Assembly (NCBI GenBank): GCA_963930655.1
Contig: OZ005609.1
Coordinates: 17,495,001 to 17,559,000 of the forward strand
DNA length: 64,000 nucleotides
Origin: Myrica gale
Taxonomy: Eukaryota; Streptophyta; Magnoliopsida; Fagales; Myricaceae
Direction: 5' to 3'
The position numbers and the translations under genes were made by a program. This document shows positions 12,354-25,600 of this stretch, in pieces (the stretch's first letter is position 1; every line of letters starts with the position of its first letter). Under the pieces are notes generated by a model. It was given only the letters and a program-made list of their open reading frames with translations. It was not told the origin of the DNA and made no database searches.

Positions 12354-15300
12354 ATGGCTGCCCAGTTTCCTTTGCTTCGAGTCCCACCCTCCCTCTCTAC
12401 CAAACCTCTCTATGTCTCCAGCCTCAAACACACAACCCCATCTTCGTCCTCGTGCACCATAAGACAAAGAGGTCGTTCCCCATTCCACGAGTTTTCCTTG
12501 AGTTTCTTTTGTACGTTCGTCCTCCATAAATCCTCTTTTCACTTGTCGTGTCTGTTTTCCAGGTTTGCATGGATTATGTACCATCACTTGTGCCTCTCCC
12601 AATGGAAGGAAGCTTGACTCCGTGGACGAGGGGGTCAAGAGCGTTGAACAGCTGCTGGAAGAGAAACGGCGTGCCGAGTTGTCTGCTCGAATTGCCTCGG
12701 GGGAATTCACTGTGAAGCAATCCGGGTATGCTTCATATAACATTACTGAAATGAACCAGGATCCTTTTGATTTGCGTCTGCGTGTTTATATGCTTTATCG
12801 TTTGAGAATCGTGTCGATATGCTTACATGGCCGTGGGGAAGAAGGCCTTTGATCTTTGTTTTAGTCAATATTTTTTTTTTATGAATAAACTCCTTATATT
12901 ATTAAAGAAAGAAAAAGAAAGGAAAAAGACAGAGAACAGTACAAAGGCTGTACTAAACTCACTCAAAGCATACAAAGAAAATAGCTAACAAAGTCCACAA
13001 AATCTAAAAAAGGCCCCATCACAGCATTAGCCCACAGATAAGTGGAAAGTAAAAAAGAGTCCTGCAACTGAGACGAAGAACTAGCAGAATCATCAAAACA
13101 TCGTCGGTTGCGTTCCCTCCACAAGCACCACCAAATACATAAAGGAATCATCTTCCAAACCACTTTAGCCAAAGGATCCTCAAAAATCCTATTCCAACAT
13201 GCCAACACATCCCCCACCCTACGAGGCATAACTCACGGAATCTGAAAGATACGGAGGACATAAGCCCACAATCCTCTCGCAACCGAACAATGAAGGAGCA
13301 AATGATCGACAGATTCAGCATCCACGACACAAATAACACCAATCAAGCATACAAAGACCCCTGCGGCGTAAATTATCAATCGTCAAAATCCTGCCATGCA
13401 CCGCTTCCCACACAAAAAACGCAACTTGCGTGGGGACTTTAGACCTCCACACCCCACGCCACGGGAACAGAGCCGATCTAACACCACAAAGAAAGGCATA
13501 AAAAGATTTCACTGTGAAACCACCATCTTTTGAACCCAGCCAAACCATCTTATCAGAAACCCCTCTCCTAACCACATATGCATAAAGAGTGCTGAAAAAA
13601 GATGAAAACACTTCCAATTCCCAATCATTAGCACATCTTGTAAACTGAACATTCCACACCAAACTGAGAGATCCAACTTCCAAACAATCAACCACTCGAG
13701 CAAGAGGAGACTGAGATAAAGAAAAAACAGTGGGGAAAGAATTACAAAGGGATCTATCCCCACACCATCGATCCTGCTAAAAACTAATATTTTGACCTGA
13801 GCCCACCTCATAACGAATATGCTCAGTAAAAGTATCCCACCCCTTAGTAATATGTTTCCACAAGTCGACACCATATGAGCCACGAACATTCCTCGTACAC
13901 CACCCACCACCTGTGACACCAAATTTTGCTACAATAATCCTCCTCCAAAGACTATCCCTATCATAAGCAAACCTCCATAACCATTTACCCAACAAAGATT
14001 GATTAAAGAGCAACAATTTCCGCAAACCCAAACCCCCGTTTGCCAGTGGAGAACAAACTGTCTCCCACTTAACAAGATGAAATTTGTGGGCATTCTCATC
14101 ACTGCCCCACAAGAAATCCCGTTGCAATTTCTCCAATCTTTTAGCAACTACATCTGGAAGGAGAAAAAGAGAAAGAAAATAAGTAGGGAGGCTGGAAAGA
14201 GTAGAATTAATCAATGTGATTCGACCACCCTTAGATAAATACATTTTCTTCCACCCCGCCAAGAGGAAGAATCACATGCATGTGTTCCAAATTCAGATGA
14301 AGAAAATTCTTTGGGTTATTTCACATGTGAATCCGAAAGTCCAATTGGGAATCCCCCTCCCCTCTCCTTTTTGCAGTTGTTTGAGAGCAGTTACGAATTA
14401 GTGGTGTTCAAGGCATTAATGCCTTAGAATGTATGGATTTTGTAATATTTGAGACTGGTATTATGGATTAGTCTTTTTTTTGGTACAAGGTTTCCAGCAG
14501 TAGTGAAGAAGAGTCTGGTTAAGTTGGGTGTTCCTAGTGCGATTCTGGAAATGTTGTTTAGTTGGGTTGATATCCACGAAGAGTGCCCAAAGATTCCCGA
14601 GGCAAAAGGAGCAATTAGTGCCATCCGGAATGAGGCCTTTTTCATTCCCTTGTATGAACTGTACCTCACATATGGTGGAATTTTCCGGTTGAACTTTGGA
14701 CCAAAGGTTTGTCTATTTTTATTTATAGGTTTATTTCGTCTAGAGTCACCTCAATTGTTAATAGGGCATTCCGTTATGGATTTTTGATCAGCCCCTTGGT
14801 GTTGGTTGTAGTCTTTTCTAATAGTCTCTGATCCTTCGATCTCGAAACATATCTTGAGGAACAACTCAAAGGCTTATTCAAAGGTAAACCAACCATTTGC
14901 CTTCTTCCTTATGCTTATTCCTTCCCTGCCTCTCCTCCAAACATATCTCTTTCTCACTTTATCTCTCACAAAAGCTGTTAACTCTTTGATGTCAGGGTAT
15001 TTTGGCCGAAATTCTAGAATTTGTCATGGGGAAGGGGCTCATCCCAGCTGACGGGGAAATATGGCGTGTTCGTAGACGTGCTATAGTGCCAGCATTGCAT
15101 CGGAAGGTAACTCAAATGATTTGTTGATTTGATTTTATCTTTGACTTGCCAGAGTGCCATGCTCCTGTATTTTATGTCTTTCCATCATATTGTTCTGGTG
15201 AGCTAATTGTATAATTCATAAGAAGCCAAATGTTTTCGATGGCCAAATAACAAGGCATGACATTGTGCACTTCCAAGGAGACACCATCTTAGGCCTATGT

Positions 15301-16616
15301 TTCAATGTTTATACTGCATAGCAATGGTTAGTTCATATATTCAAATAGGTTATGTTAATTATGAACTGAAGTGATCATTTCTACCAGTAGAAATATACAG
15401 AAAAAGGGGGTCATTTGTGCATCATGAGGGAAAGAATTTGGGTAATTTGAAAGAAGTGGAAATCTATTCATCAAGAAAGAAAGACTGGTGGAAAATGAAG
15501 AAAGTAACAGAAACAACCATTATGCTTTGAAAGACGCGAGGCCTAAAAGAGAGAAGTAACATGCCTTTGGTGATGCCCCAATGTTCTAGGCATGTTTATA
15601 ACAAGAGCACTTCCTCCTTTACATAATGTGTAAGTGTGAGCCTTGACTTGATCATTAAAATATATTTAACCTTGTGAAAATTGACCTGCTTTGCTGTTAT
15701 TTGTTTCTTTTGCACTGTAGTATGTCGCTGCTATGATTAACCTCTTCGGACAAGCTACAGATCGGCTTTGCAAGAAGCTTGATGCTGCTGCATCTGATGG
15801 GGAAGACGTTGAAATGGAGTCACTTTTCTCTCGTTTGACATTGGACATAATTGGCAAGGCAGTATTTAATTATGATTTTGACTCATTAACAAATGACACT
15901 GGGATAGTTGAGGTATTATTTTGTCCCACCTGCCTTTTCTGTCGTTTTCCTTCTTCAGTTGTTTTTTTTTTATATTAAAGTTGCTTTCATAGAAATGCTT
16001 CACATACATCTATGTGTGTATCTTGGCTAGACCAGGCTGTGTACACTGTCCTGAGAGAAGCGGAAGACAGGAGCGTTTCTCCGATTCCATTTTGGGAGAT
16101 CCCAATATGGAAAGACATTTCACCTCGGCAAAAGAAAGTTTCTGCTGCGCTTAAATTGATCAATGATATCCTTGATGATCTGATAGCAATATGTAAGGTG
16201 AAGTCCTTATTTCTGCTTCGCTCAAATTGATTAATGATATACTTGATGATCTGATAGCAATGTTTAAGGTGAAGTCTTTTAACTGGTGGAGCAGTATTTT
16301 ATACTCAGCAAAATTGATCTGGTGTATAATGGCTTAACATACAGTGGGTATGTGTGGTAATGAATTGGTGCATACATAAATGTTGATACATGCAAACTGG
16401 GGCATATTCCAGACTTAGTAATAAGGGAAATAGTTCGGCATTTGATTGTAAATATATCTTATTGGATATAGCTTGGAGATATGCCAATTATCAGTGCCTC
16501 ATCCTTGAACTTCTTGGCTATGGCAAATATTCCACAAAAGCATAGGGATGTCTATAGAAATGCGCCCACACACATGTGACCTTTGATATATTTTACTATC
16601 CAAGCTGCTACAAGGC

Positions 16617-16648
<32 letters not shown>

Positions 16649-19600
16649 ATGTACTTACAGAATATGGAAATATGTGACAAATGGAGTGTTAAAGAAAGGA
16701 GCCCGGAAAGGTCATGGAAGAGAAAAATGGCGAGACATGATGCCGAGTGCCACCATTAAAAGGATGTAACAGTGGGACAGAAAGTTATAACTTTTCCAAT
16801 GCTTACCATTTAGCTATGAAAAGGGTTATCCCTGAATATAAAACTGTCTGAATCCTGAGAATCTCCGTACTGTATCAAACCTTTATGAAAGTTGACCTAC
16901 TGAAATTTTACTTGTTTGCTGTCAGAATCTTAATAAACTATAGGAACTACTTTTATTATGATGTGCCGCATCAGTTGTGATGCAGCTCAAGTATCTAGTA
17001 CATGATCACCAATCGGTCCTACGAAACACAGCCCCGAAAGAAGTTTGCACTTTCTTTATGCTGGAACTTGTATAGAATCCTGGATTTGTTAAGAAAGGGG
17101 CAGTACCCGATGAAGTTCAGGCAAAAGTAGGGTCTTGAGAGGGAGATATGAACCCTCTTAATTTCGTTATGGAAGTCCACTCGGGTATTATGAGTTCTGG
17201 TGTCATTAAAGATAGAAAGAGCTTGTGTAGAGACCAAATTGGGTTACGCTTGCTTGGTTAAAAAGTACTCCTTAAGATTTTGGTAAATTATTATTATTTT
17301 GATAAGTACATTTTGGTAAATTATTGAATACTGTACGGCAGTATATGCAAGTTGGAAAGTTTTGATCCTTTTTTTTCCCATACGTCATTAAATTTCTTAA
17401 TGACTAAACTGAGTTGCATGCTTGCAAGTCCATGATTCACTGCAACAATTTTGTGGGTTATTTGTATCTACTTGGCTGCTAAATTTGCCTGTTCTTGATT
17501 TTTATAATTATATTCTATGTTTTTCATCTGCAGAGGATGGTAGATGAAGAGGAGCTACAGTTTCACGAGGAATACATGAATGAACAAGATCCTAGTATCC
17601 TCCACTTCCTTTTGGCGTCAGGAGATGATGTATGGTCCTAGAGATTGTGAAATGTTTTGGTTTTGGTTGCAACCAAAATGACTGAAGCTTTCCTCTCAAT
17701 AATCTGTAGGTTTCAAGCAAGCAACTCCGTGATGACTTGATGACAATGCTTATAGCAGGGCATGAAACGTCTGCCGCAGTATTAACATGGACCTTTTATC
17801 TTCTCTCCATGGTAATGTATGCTTATATTTGATGGAGTCATGTATCAGCTTCAGCATAGGAATATGTTTGGAGAAGTTCATTATGATTGCATAATATTTT
17901 AATATTGTAGGATATGCATTATCAAAGATTTGTTTTTTCCTTAATCAAATTTGATGCCAAAGCACAACTCAAGGAAAAATTTCGAGTAATCCTTAATTTG
18001 ACAGTCTATTTTCTAAGATATATCATCCATTGGTTTATGCTGAATCATGTTCATGCAATTTATCTACCAATATAGCTTGTAGTGTATGTACTTTTGTATG
18101 TTTGTGTTTGTAAGTATGGCTATGTATGCTCACCCAAAGACCCAAACTTTTGATCTAACAACCAGGCTAAATGAATCAACTGGCAATGGGGTTAACAGGT
18201 TGTTCCTAATGTATGTGTACATACATAGTAGGACTATAAATACATTGGTGGGTGCTTGTGTATGTGTGATGTGTGGCTGAGAATGTCTGTGTTTTTAGGT
18301 AGGTGCATGCGTGTTTTTTGTATTTGTGTGTACAATGTAACCATTGCCAACCAACACCTTCATCATTCTACTGAATGCTTCCTTGGAAGAATCCTTACCA
18401 CTGACAACTTGAGGAGGAGGGGAGTGAATGTGCAAGATTGGTACTATCTTTGCAAATGTGATGGGGAGTCTCTTGAGCACATTTTGCTGCACTATTTGGT
18501 TGCTAGGGAGTTGTGGTCCTTAGTGCTCCCTAGTGATGCCTAGGAGGGTAGCTGATGTTTTGTTGTGCTAGAAAAGGGATTTTAAAGACCCTCAGGCCTT
18601 TGCTATTTGGAGAATGATCCCTACTTGTATTTGGTGGAATTTATGGAGAGAGAGAAATGAGAGATGTTATGTCCATTAGTTCAAATTGCACGTATGAGGG
18701 AGCATCAGAGTGGTCACAACAAAGAAAATTCTGATGTTTATCCATTTTCATCAACGAGATCACTTTGTTCTGCTCCTCCTTAAAGTACATTTAGGAAATT
18801 CCATCATCTTAGAGTCTTTTTCTTTTCTCTCTTTCGTTTGATGTTGTTTGATTGGGTTGTTTGTTTGGGAGTTTAGATTTCTACTGGTGGTTGAATTGTT
18901 AATGGCGTTCTTGCGTGAGTTCCGAATCGAGTCGAAGGAGTTTCGTGTGACGGCAAGTAATCAGGGATTAGTTACCATATCTGAATGGAGCTCGAAGCTG
19001 TTTAATTCGATTCAGATGGGAAGGTATGGGGCTCTTTGGATGATAAATATGACCGATAAGTTGATGGAGGCTGCTTCTGGAAAGGATTTTGCATTGAAGT
19101 TTAATGAAGCCAGAAGGGGTTTTTTTGGCTTAGCGACATTCTAACAGCGGCGGTAGATACGTTACGATAGTAGAATACGGAGATAGACAAAGGCAGGGGA
19201 TGGTTATGGTGCCTGAAGGGAAGCAGGGTTATGGATGGCAGATTCTTAACAACGTCTTCCAAGAGTTGATTTCCCATTTTCGGATTGGCATTAATAGAGA
19301 CATCCCTGTTGCAGGTAATCTTCCAGTGAATTCTGGTAAGTCCTTTGCCAATGTCGTTAATCGGGATGGGCAGCCGCTCAGTGCCATTGAAGATCAGCGG
19401 GATTCCGATGAAGTTTTGAAGAAGAAAGGGAAGGAAGTTATGGGGCATGCAGATTTGGTGGCAATACCTACGGGTTTCAAAACTATTCCAACTAAGATAT
19501 ACGTTGGAGAACCGTCGAGGGAGAGATTGCCGGCAGATTTTGTGGCGGTTAAAGATTCTGAATTAAGGAAACCATTTTTGTCGCATATGAGGGTGGAGGA

Positions 19601-22600
19601 TTTTTTTTTTGATAAGTAAGCCAATTTTATTAAAAAGGAAGAAACAAGGAGCACATAACACCCGGAGTCGACAGTACAAGAGAATATACTGAAGAACTCA
19701 AACACAAAAGCCCAACAAGACTAACCCAAAAGCCAACAACTCTCCCAAAAAAAAAAAAAAAAAAGAAAAAAAAGAAAAAAAAAAACAAAGCGCCCAACAA
19801 GACTAACCCAAAAGCCAACAACTCTCCCAAAAATACAAAGCGCCCACAAGAACTCCCCCCCACCCGCAAGAACCCTAACAGGTCCCCTAGCAGTCCAGCC
19901 CATTGCTCTTAATCTTCCCAGCGATCGACGAAGTCCCTTCATAATTAACCGAAGACTGTAATCCCTTCAACTCCCTGAGCATCCTCCCCCCTGATTTTCT
20001 ACACTTTTTCGAGCTAAGCTGCACCCGATTGTGTTCCAGCGCTTGAAAAAGATCCCTTAGTTTTTCCTCTTGACCACCACACGAAACCCCAACCATCTGA
20101 CCCACAGAGGAAACCATGTCCAAGACCCACGCTGGTGAGTCCCCCCCCAAAGTTTTTCCAGCTGGCGGCACTGGGCCAAGAAATTTGCTAGGGGAAACTA
20201 ACCCACTGCTCTCCCTCCCTTTTTCTAGATCAGCCTCACACCCATAAACGCACCTGTCTGCACACCCGATAGCCCCTCCCTCCACTAAAGAAACTGCTGA
20301 CCCTCCTAAATCCCCCAATGAAGTCGACTGACCGCCAGCCTCCGAAACCTTTAAAACAGAGATACCGGGAGCCAAAGACTTCCCCCCCGCCTCACCAGCC
20401 GCCGCTAAAGTCACCAATGCCGAGTCTTCGACCACCTCTGAGCCCACTACAGGGGAGGCAAGATCAGAGGCACTTTCCGACAACAACTCTGGCGCCGTTG
20501 GAACCCCATAAGAGGAGAACTCTCTATCGGGAAGAACGGCAAGATCAGAGGCATTTTCCGGCAACAGCTCTGGCGTCTTAAGGGTCTCCGGGCAGTCGCC
20601 AGCCACGACGGAAGATGTCGACGAAGGGGCTGTCGGCGCCGGCGATTGGGTTGCACCATCAACAGGGTCACCGCCAAGACCCGTCGAGGGCCTGTCTAAG
20701 TCCCCCCCAACCAGGGCCCCCGAAGTGCCCTTGAAGGCCTCTGGGCCTGTGTAAGTCCCCCCTAATTGGTCCGGCCCAACTCGTTTCTCCTCATTCATGT
20801 CCATGGCCCCCGAAGGGCCCTCTAATGCCTCTGGGCCACCCTGATGCGTGGAGGCCCGTCCAGGCAGGCCCAGCTGAGAGACCGGCCCATCTTGATTTGA
20901 TTCACCCTCGGCACACGAGGCCTTTTCTCGGCAATCAGAGCAACAATTACGCAAATCCACGAAGTCCGCCTCACCCAACAAACCCAAAGACCGGAAGATA
21001 TGGTCAAACGCCTCCTTAAGGCTCAAAAGACGCGCGTGAAGATGGTGAGGACAGAGGGTCGCATGCCGACTGACACCCGCCGACTTCACAGCAGCCTCCT
21101 GGTAACTGTCAGCCTCGAATACAGCAGACTGCACCCGCTTCTCCCCATGCGTGAAAACGAAGTCAGAGCCTTTCGGCGGGACCCCAAAATTTGAACATGC
21201 CATACCGGAGGGAAGCAGCGGAGGATTCCGCTTGACGACGTCAGCAAAGGAGACGACATTGCGTCGCTCAGCCTCACCTTTGGAACAACGATCTGGCCGA
21301 GAAGAGCTGAAGAAATCAACAACTGCCTGAAAGCATCCGGCCAACAGCTGCCATCCACTCCCATAGACACCCTTAGGGACCATTATCGCACCACTGCGAC
21401 GTCCCTCCCCATACGCAATAATAGCGACGTATCGCCCCGCCTTATTCCCGCACCTCTGAGCCATAAACGCCCTAGAGGCTTCGTTGAACTTCAGAGCAAA
21501 AGGTCGCGCGGCGTCAGCCTCCAACAATCTGCCGACCAAGTTAACCACCCAAACTGCCCCAAACCTCCCAAACGAAATCGTGCTATACTTCTTCCGACTC
21601 CATTCAGACAACGTAACCACTCCACCTTCGCTAACAGTAACTCGGAACTCTTTTGCTTCGACTCTGAAACATCTCGAGAACCCCATGTGGCAATTTCTAA
21701 TCTAAAAACATCTCAGCGACTATTGATGCAGATTACCTTACAACCTTTTTACTCGCAGAATTCTACAGTTAGTTCTAGACAATGTTCGAAAGTGACTCTA
21801 GGTGGCTCTCGGTGGCTTCTGTGCTTGTTTTCGGAGCTTCTTGACGCTGGGTGGGGGTGCTCTGAGTCTGTCGGCACCTTCTGTGGTGACTAAAGTGACC
21901 AAAGTGGTGGTTGTGGCAGATTCGGGCTTTTCTGTGGTGGCTGTTACGGTTGTCGGCAGCTTCTGTGGTGGCTGTAGAGATCGGGTGTGATATTTTTGGT
22001 GGCTGAGTTGCGGTCGATTTGGAGTTTCGGCTTGTTGGGGAAAACTGGAGAGAGAAGCCGAGAGAGAGAGAGACGTCGAGATGGAGACGGCTAGGCCGAG
22101 AGAGAGACGTTGGGCCATTTGCTTAATTTAAAGACTGATGGGCTTCCTTATAAGTGTCAAGTGTGTGGGTATCATTTGAAGGCCCAAAGGGTGTCGGCAT
22201 TCAGGGGCCCAAAAGGAATGGCTTCTCGTTTGGATTGCAAGCTTCCGCATGATGGGCCTGTGTCTGGATCTGGCCATGTTTCAAGTCCGGTGTGTTTGGG
22301 CAAGCCCAATCCCATGGAGACCTGCGGTGGGGTATCAGATGAGAGGCTGGCCGAAGAAGTGCTTTGTGGTGTTGGGTCGGTGGCCGGAATGGGGTCGGCT
22401 GGCGAGCTCCAGCCGGCGAACGACACAGATAGTGCCGATCTTCAAGTCTTGGTCAGGCACGAGGTGCTTCTGAGTCGAGAGTCGATGGGTATTGGGTCGG
22501 GCGGACAGTCGGGAGACACTGAACAGTTTCCCGAGATGTTGCCCCACTTTTCTTTGTCTGACCCGACAATTGTGGATGCTCCAGTGACCCGAGTATATGT

Positions 22601-25600
22601 TCGTAAGGGTGGTAAAGATGGGTTGGGTCATTGGGGTGGTTCGAAGGTGATTTGTTCTCGGCATCAAGAGGATGTGACGGAGTCGGTGATGGCTGCGAAT
22701 ACAAAGTCGAATTTGTATTCTGATTTGGCTAGCGGGAGTTCTATGTCAGAATCGCAGAAACTGAAGGATCCAAATATGGTGGTTTCCTCATTTCCGGAGA
22801 TGCAGAATGAAGATATTATTCAGAATAAAGATTCTGAGGAGACCAATCCTGAGTTGGGGATAACTCTGTATGAGGGGGAGGTCGAGGGTGGGGGTGAGGA
22901 TGATTTTTTGGAAGGGAAAATTGTTAATATGGATGATATTCAACCACTCAAGGTTAGTTTTGATGGCTGCTGTGAGAGGGATGAGAATTTTGATTCTCTT
23001 CAGTCTTCTAAGTGGGTTTTGCAGATGGTATCTACAGTTCGTCATTTGGTTGGGGTTTCTTGTGAGGGGTATGAGGAGGAACTAATGCATCTGTTTGAAG
23101 CTTTGGAAAGGGATAGGTCTCAAATGAGTACAAAATCACCGGGTAAGTCGGGAGGAAGGATGGTGAGGGAACTTAAAGCATTGGAGTTTAATATTAATTA
23201 TGATGGGATTGTTTCTTCTACTAGTAGAGGTAGGAGAGGAGGACGGGAGTCTGCTAGTTGTCAATGAAGCCACGGATTTTAAGTTGGAATGTTAGGGGGT
23301 TAAATGATAGGGGGAAGTGTAGAAAAATTGGTAATTTAATAAGAGGGTGGCGACCAGATTTAGTGTGTTTGCAGGAGACAAAGCTTGAGGATTTTTCCAG
23401 AGCTGTGGTGAGAAGTTTGTGGGGAGGCCAACATGTGAGTTGGTGTTTCATTGCAACGGAGGGTGCTTCAGGTGGTATTATTTTGTTGTGGGATTCACGT
23501 GTTTTGGAGCAGTTGGATTCGTGTAATGGTGTTTATTCTTTATCGGTCGTGTTTCAAAATATTGAAGATGGTCATAAGTGGATTTATTCGGGTGTATACT
23601 GTCCTCATGATAACGATTCCCGGAGATTCTTATGGGATGAGTTGGTGGGAGTATTTTCTTGGTGGAATCTTCCATGGTGTATTGGGGGGGATTTTAATGT
23701 CGTCAGATTTCCTGGTGAGCGTTCAGGATCATATGGGAGTGGTCGTGACATGGATGAATTTTCAGAGTTCCTATCTGAAATGGGGTTGGTGGATATTCCG
23801 TTAGGTGGTGGCTCTTTTACTTGGTCTAAAAACAGAAGGAATCAAACATGGTCTCGGATTGATAGATTTTTATTTAATTCCAAGTGGGAAATGTTGTTTC
23901 CAGATATCCTTCAGCGTCGCTTGCCAAGGATTTATTCTGATCATTTTCCTATTTTGCTGGAGTGTGCTAGAGTGGCTAGTGGTAAGAAACCTTTTCGGTT
24001 TGAGAACATGTGGTTGAAGGCGGATGGTTTTGTGGAAATGGTTGGGGAAAAATGGAGAAGTTATACTTTTGTAGGTTCGCCGAGTTTTGTTCTTAGTCAG
24101 AAATTGAAGGCGTTGAAACAAGATTTGAAGGTGTGGAATTACGAAGTATTTGGGGACATTGGCAGCCGTATGTCAGCTTTGATGGAAGAGCTTTCGTCCT
24201 TAGATGGGCAGCAGGAGGGTGAGTCTTTGGATGAGGACGGCTTGATGCGAAAGCGGGAAGTGTGTAGAAACTTGGATCAGTTGATTGATTTGGAAGAGAT
24301 TAGTTGGCGACAGAAGTCTCGGGCATTGTGGCTTAAGGATGGAGATAGATGTACGAAGTTTTTTCATCGGGTGGCTAATTCTAATCGCAAATTCAATTCC
24401 ATTTCTAGAGTGGAAGTGGATGGGGATGTGGTGGAGGATCCAGTTGATATTGCTACCCAGATTGTGTCTTTTTATACATCTTTTTATTCTGAACCGTATT
24501 CCTGGAGGCCAGCTTTGGAAGGGTTGGAGTTTCGTTCTATTTCTCAAAAAGACGCGGATGTTCTAGAGAGGAGGTTTGATGAGGAGGAGGTAACTTCAGT
24601 GGTTCGATCTTTTAATGGGGATAAAGCTCCGGGGCCAGATGGTTTTTCTTTAGCTTTCTATCAGTCTTGTTGGGAAGTGATTAAGAGTGATGTTCTTCTG
24701 GCTTTAAATGAGTTTGCGACTCATGGAAGGTTTGCTCGTAGTTTCAATGCTACTTTTGTTGTACTTATTCCCAAAAAACCCGGGGCGGTGGATTTGAAGG
24801 ATTTTCGTCCTATTAGCCTAGTCGGAGGTGTTTATAAAATCCTTGCTAAGGTATTGTCTAATAGATTACGATGTTTTCTGGATAAGATTATTTCTTCATC
24901 TCAAAATGCATTTGTGAAGGGGCGGCAGATTTTGGACTCAGTGTTGATCGCTAATGAATGTATTGATGCCCGGATGAGACAAAATATTCCAGGTATGCTT
25001 TGTAAATTGGATATTCAAAAAGCCTACGATCATGTCAATTGAAATTTTTTGTTTTATATGTTGAGGAGATGTGGGTTTGGGGAGAAGTGGTGTAGGTGGA
25101 TTAAGTTTTGTATTTCTACAGTCAAATTTTCTGTGATTGTCAATGGTTCTCCAGAAGGGTTTTTTGGGAGTTCTCGAGGTCTGCGACAGGGTGATCCTCT
25201 TTCTCACTTACTTTTTGTTATTGTTATGGAAGCTTTCTCGAGAATGATGTCTCAGTTGTCTGTTAATGGGGGAATTGAAGGTTTTCAGGTTGGAAGTAGG
25301 GAGGATTCTCAGCATAGTGTTTCTCATTTGTTATTTGCTGATGATACTCTCGTTATGATGGGAACGGATATGAATCAATTTAGACATTTGCGTTGTTTGC
25401 TTTTGTGTTTTGAGGCTGTCTCAGGGCTCAAAGTCAATCTTGCCAAATCAGAGGTTATTCTGATTGGTAGGGTTGATGATGTTTCTGCATTGGCCAGTAT
25501 TTTGGGTTGTAGAGTGTCTTCACTGCCTATGACTTATCTGGGTTTGCCATTGGGTGCTCCTTATAAGAGTCTTCGGGTTTGGGATGATATATTGGAACGG

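Larger units (their letters stand above)
18903..23267 (+). pseudogene. LINE ORF1, frameshifted and split by an antisense insertion
   Basis: The N-terminal part starts at the ATG at 18903 ([16 protein letters not shown]) and shifts frame near a run of seven T at about 19120. It continues from 19143 ([12 protein letters not shown]) to about 19600. After the insertion it resumes at about 22105 and runs to TGA at 23265-23267 ([32 protein letters not shown]). The intact relative on the other strand (19887-21686) aligns with both parts. The last four bases, ATGA, overlap the ORF2 start. ORF1 proteins of this kind bind LINE RNA; no CCHC knuckle is obvious. Confidence 0.8.

Noticed and set aside
20318..21194. 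Plus-strand open frames rich in Pro and Arg
   Set aside because: They are antisense shadows of the ORF1 of the minus-strand LINE derivative, which has the conserved motifs.
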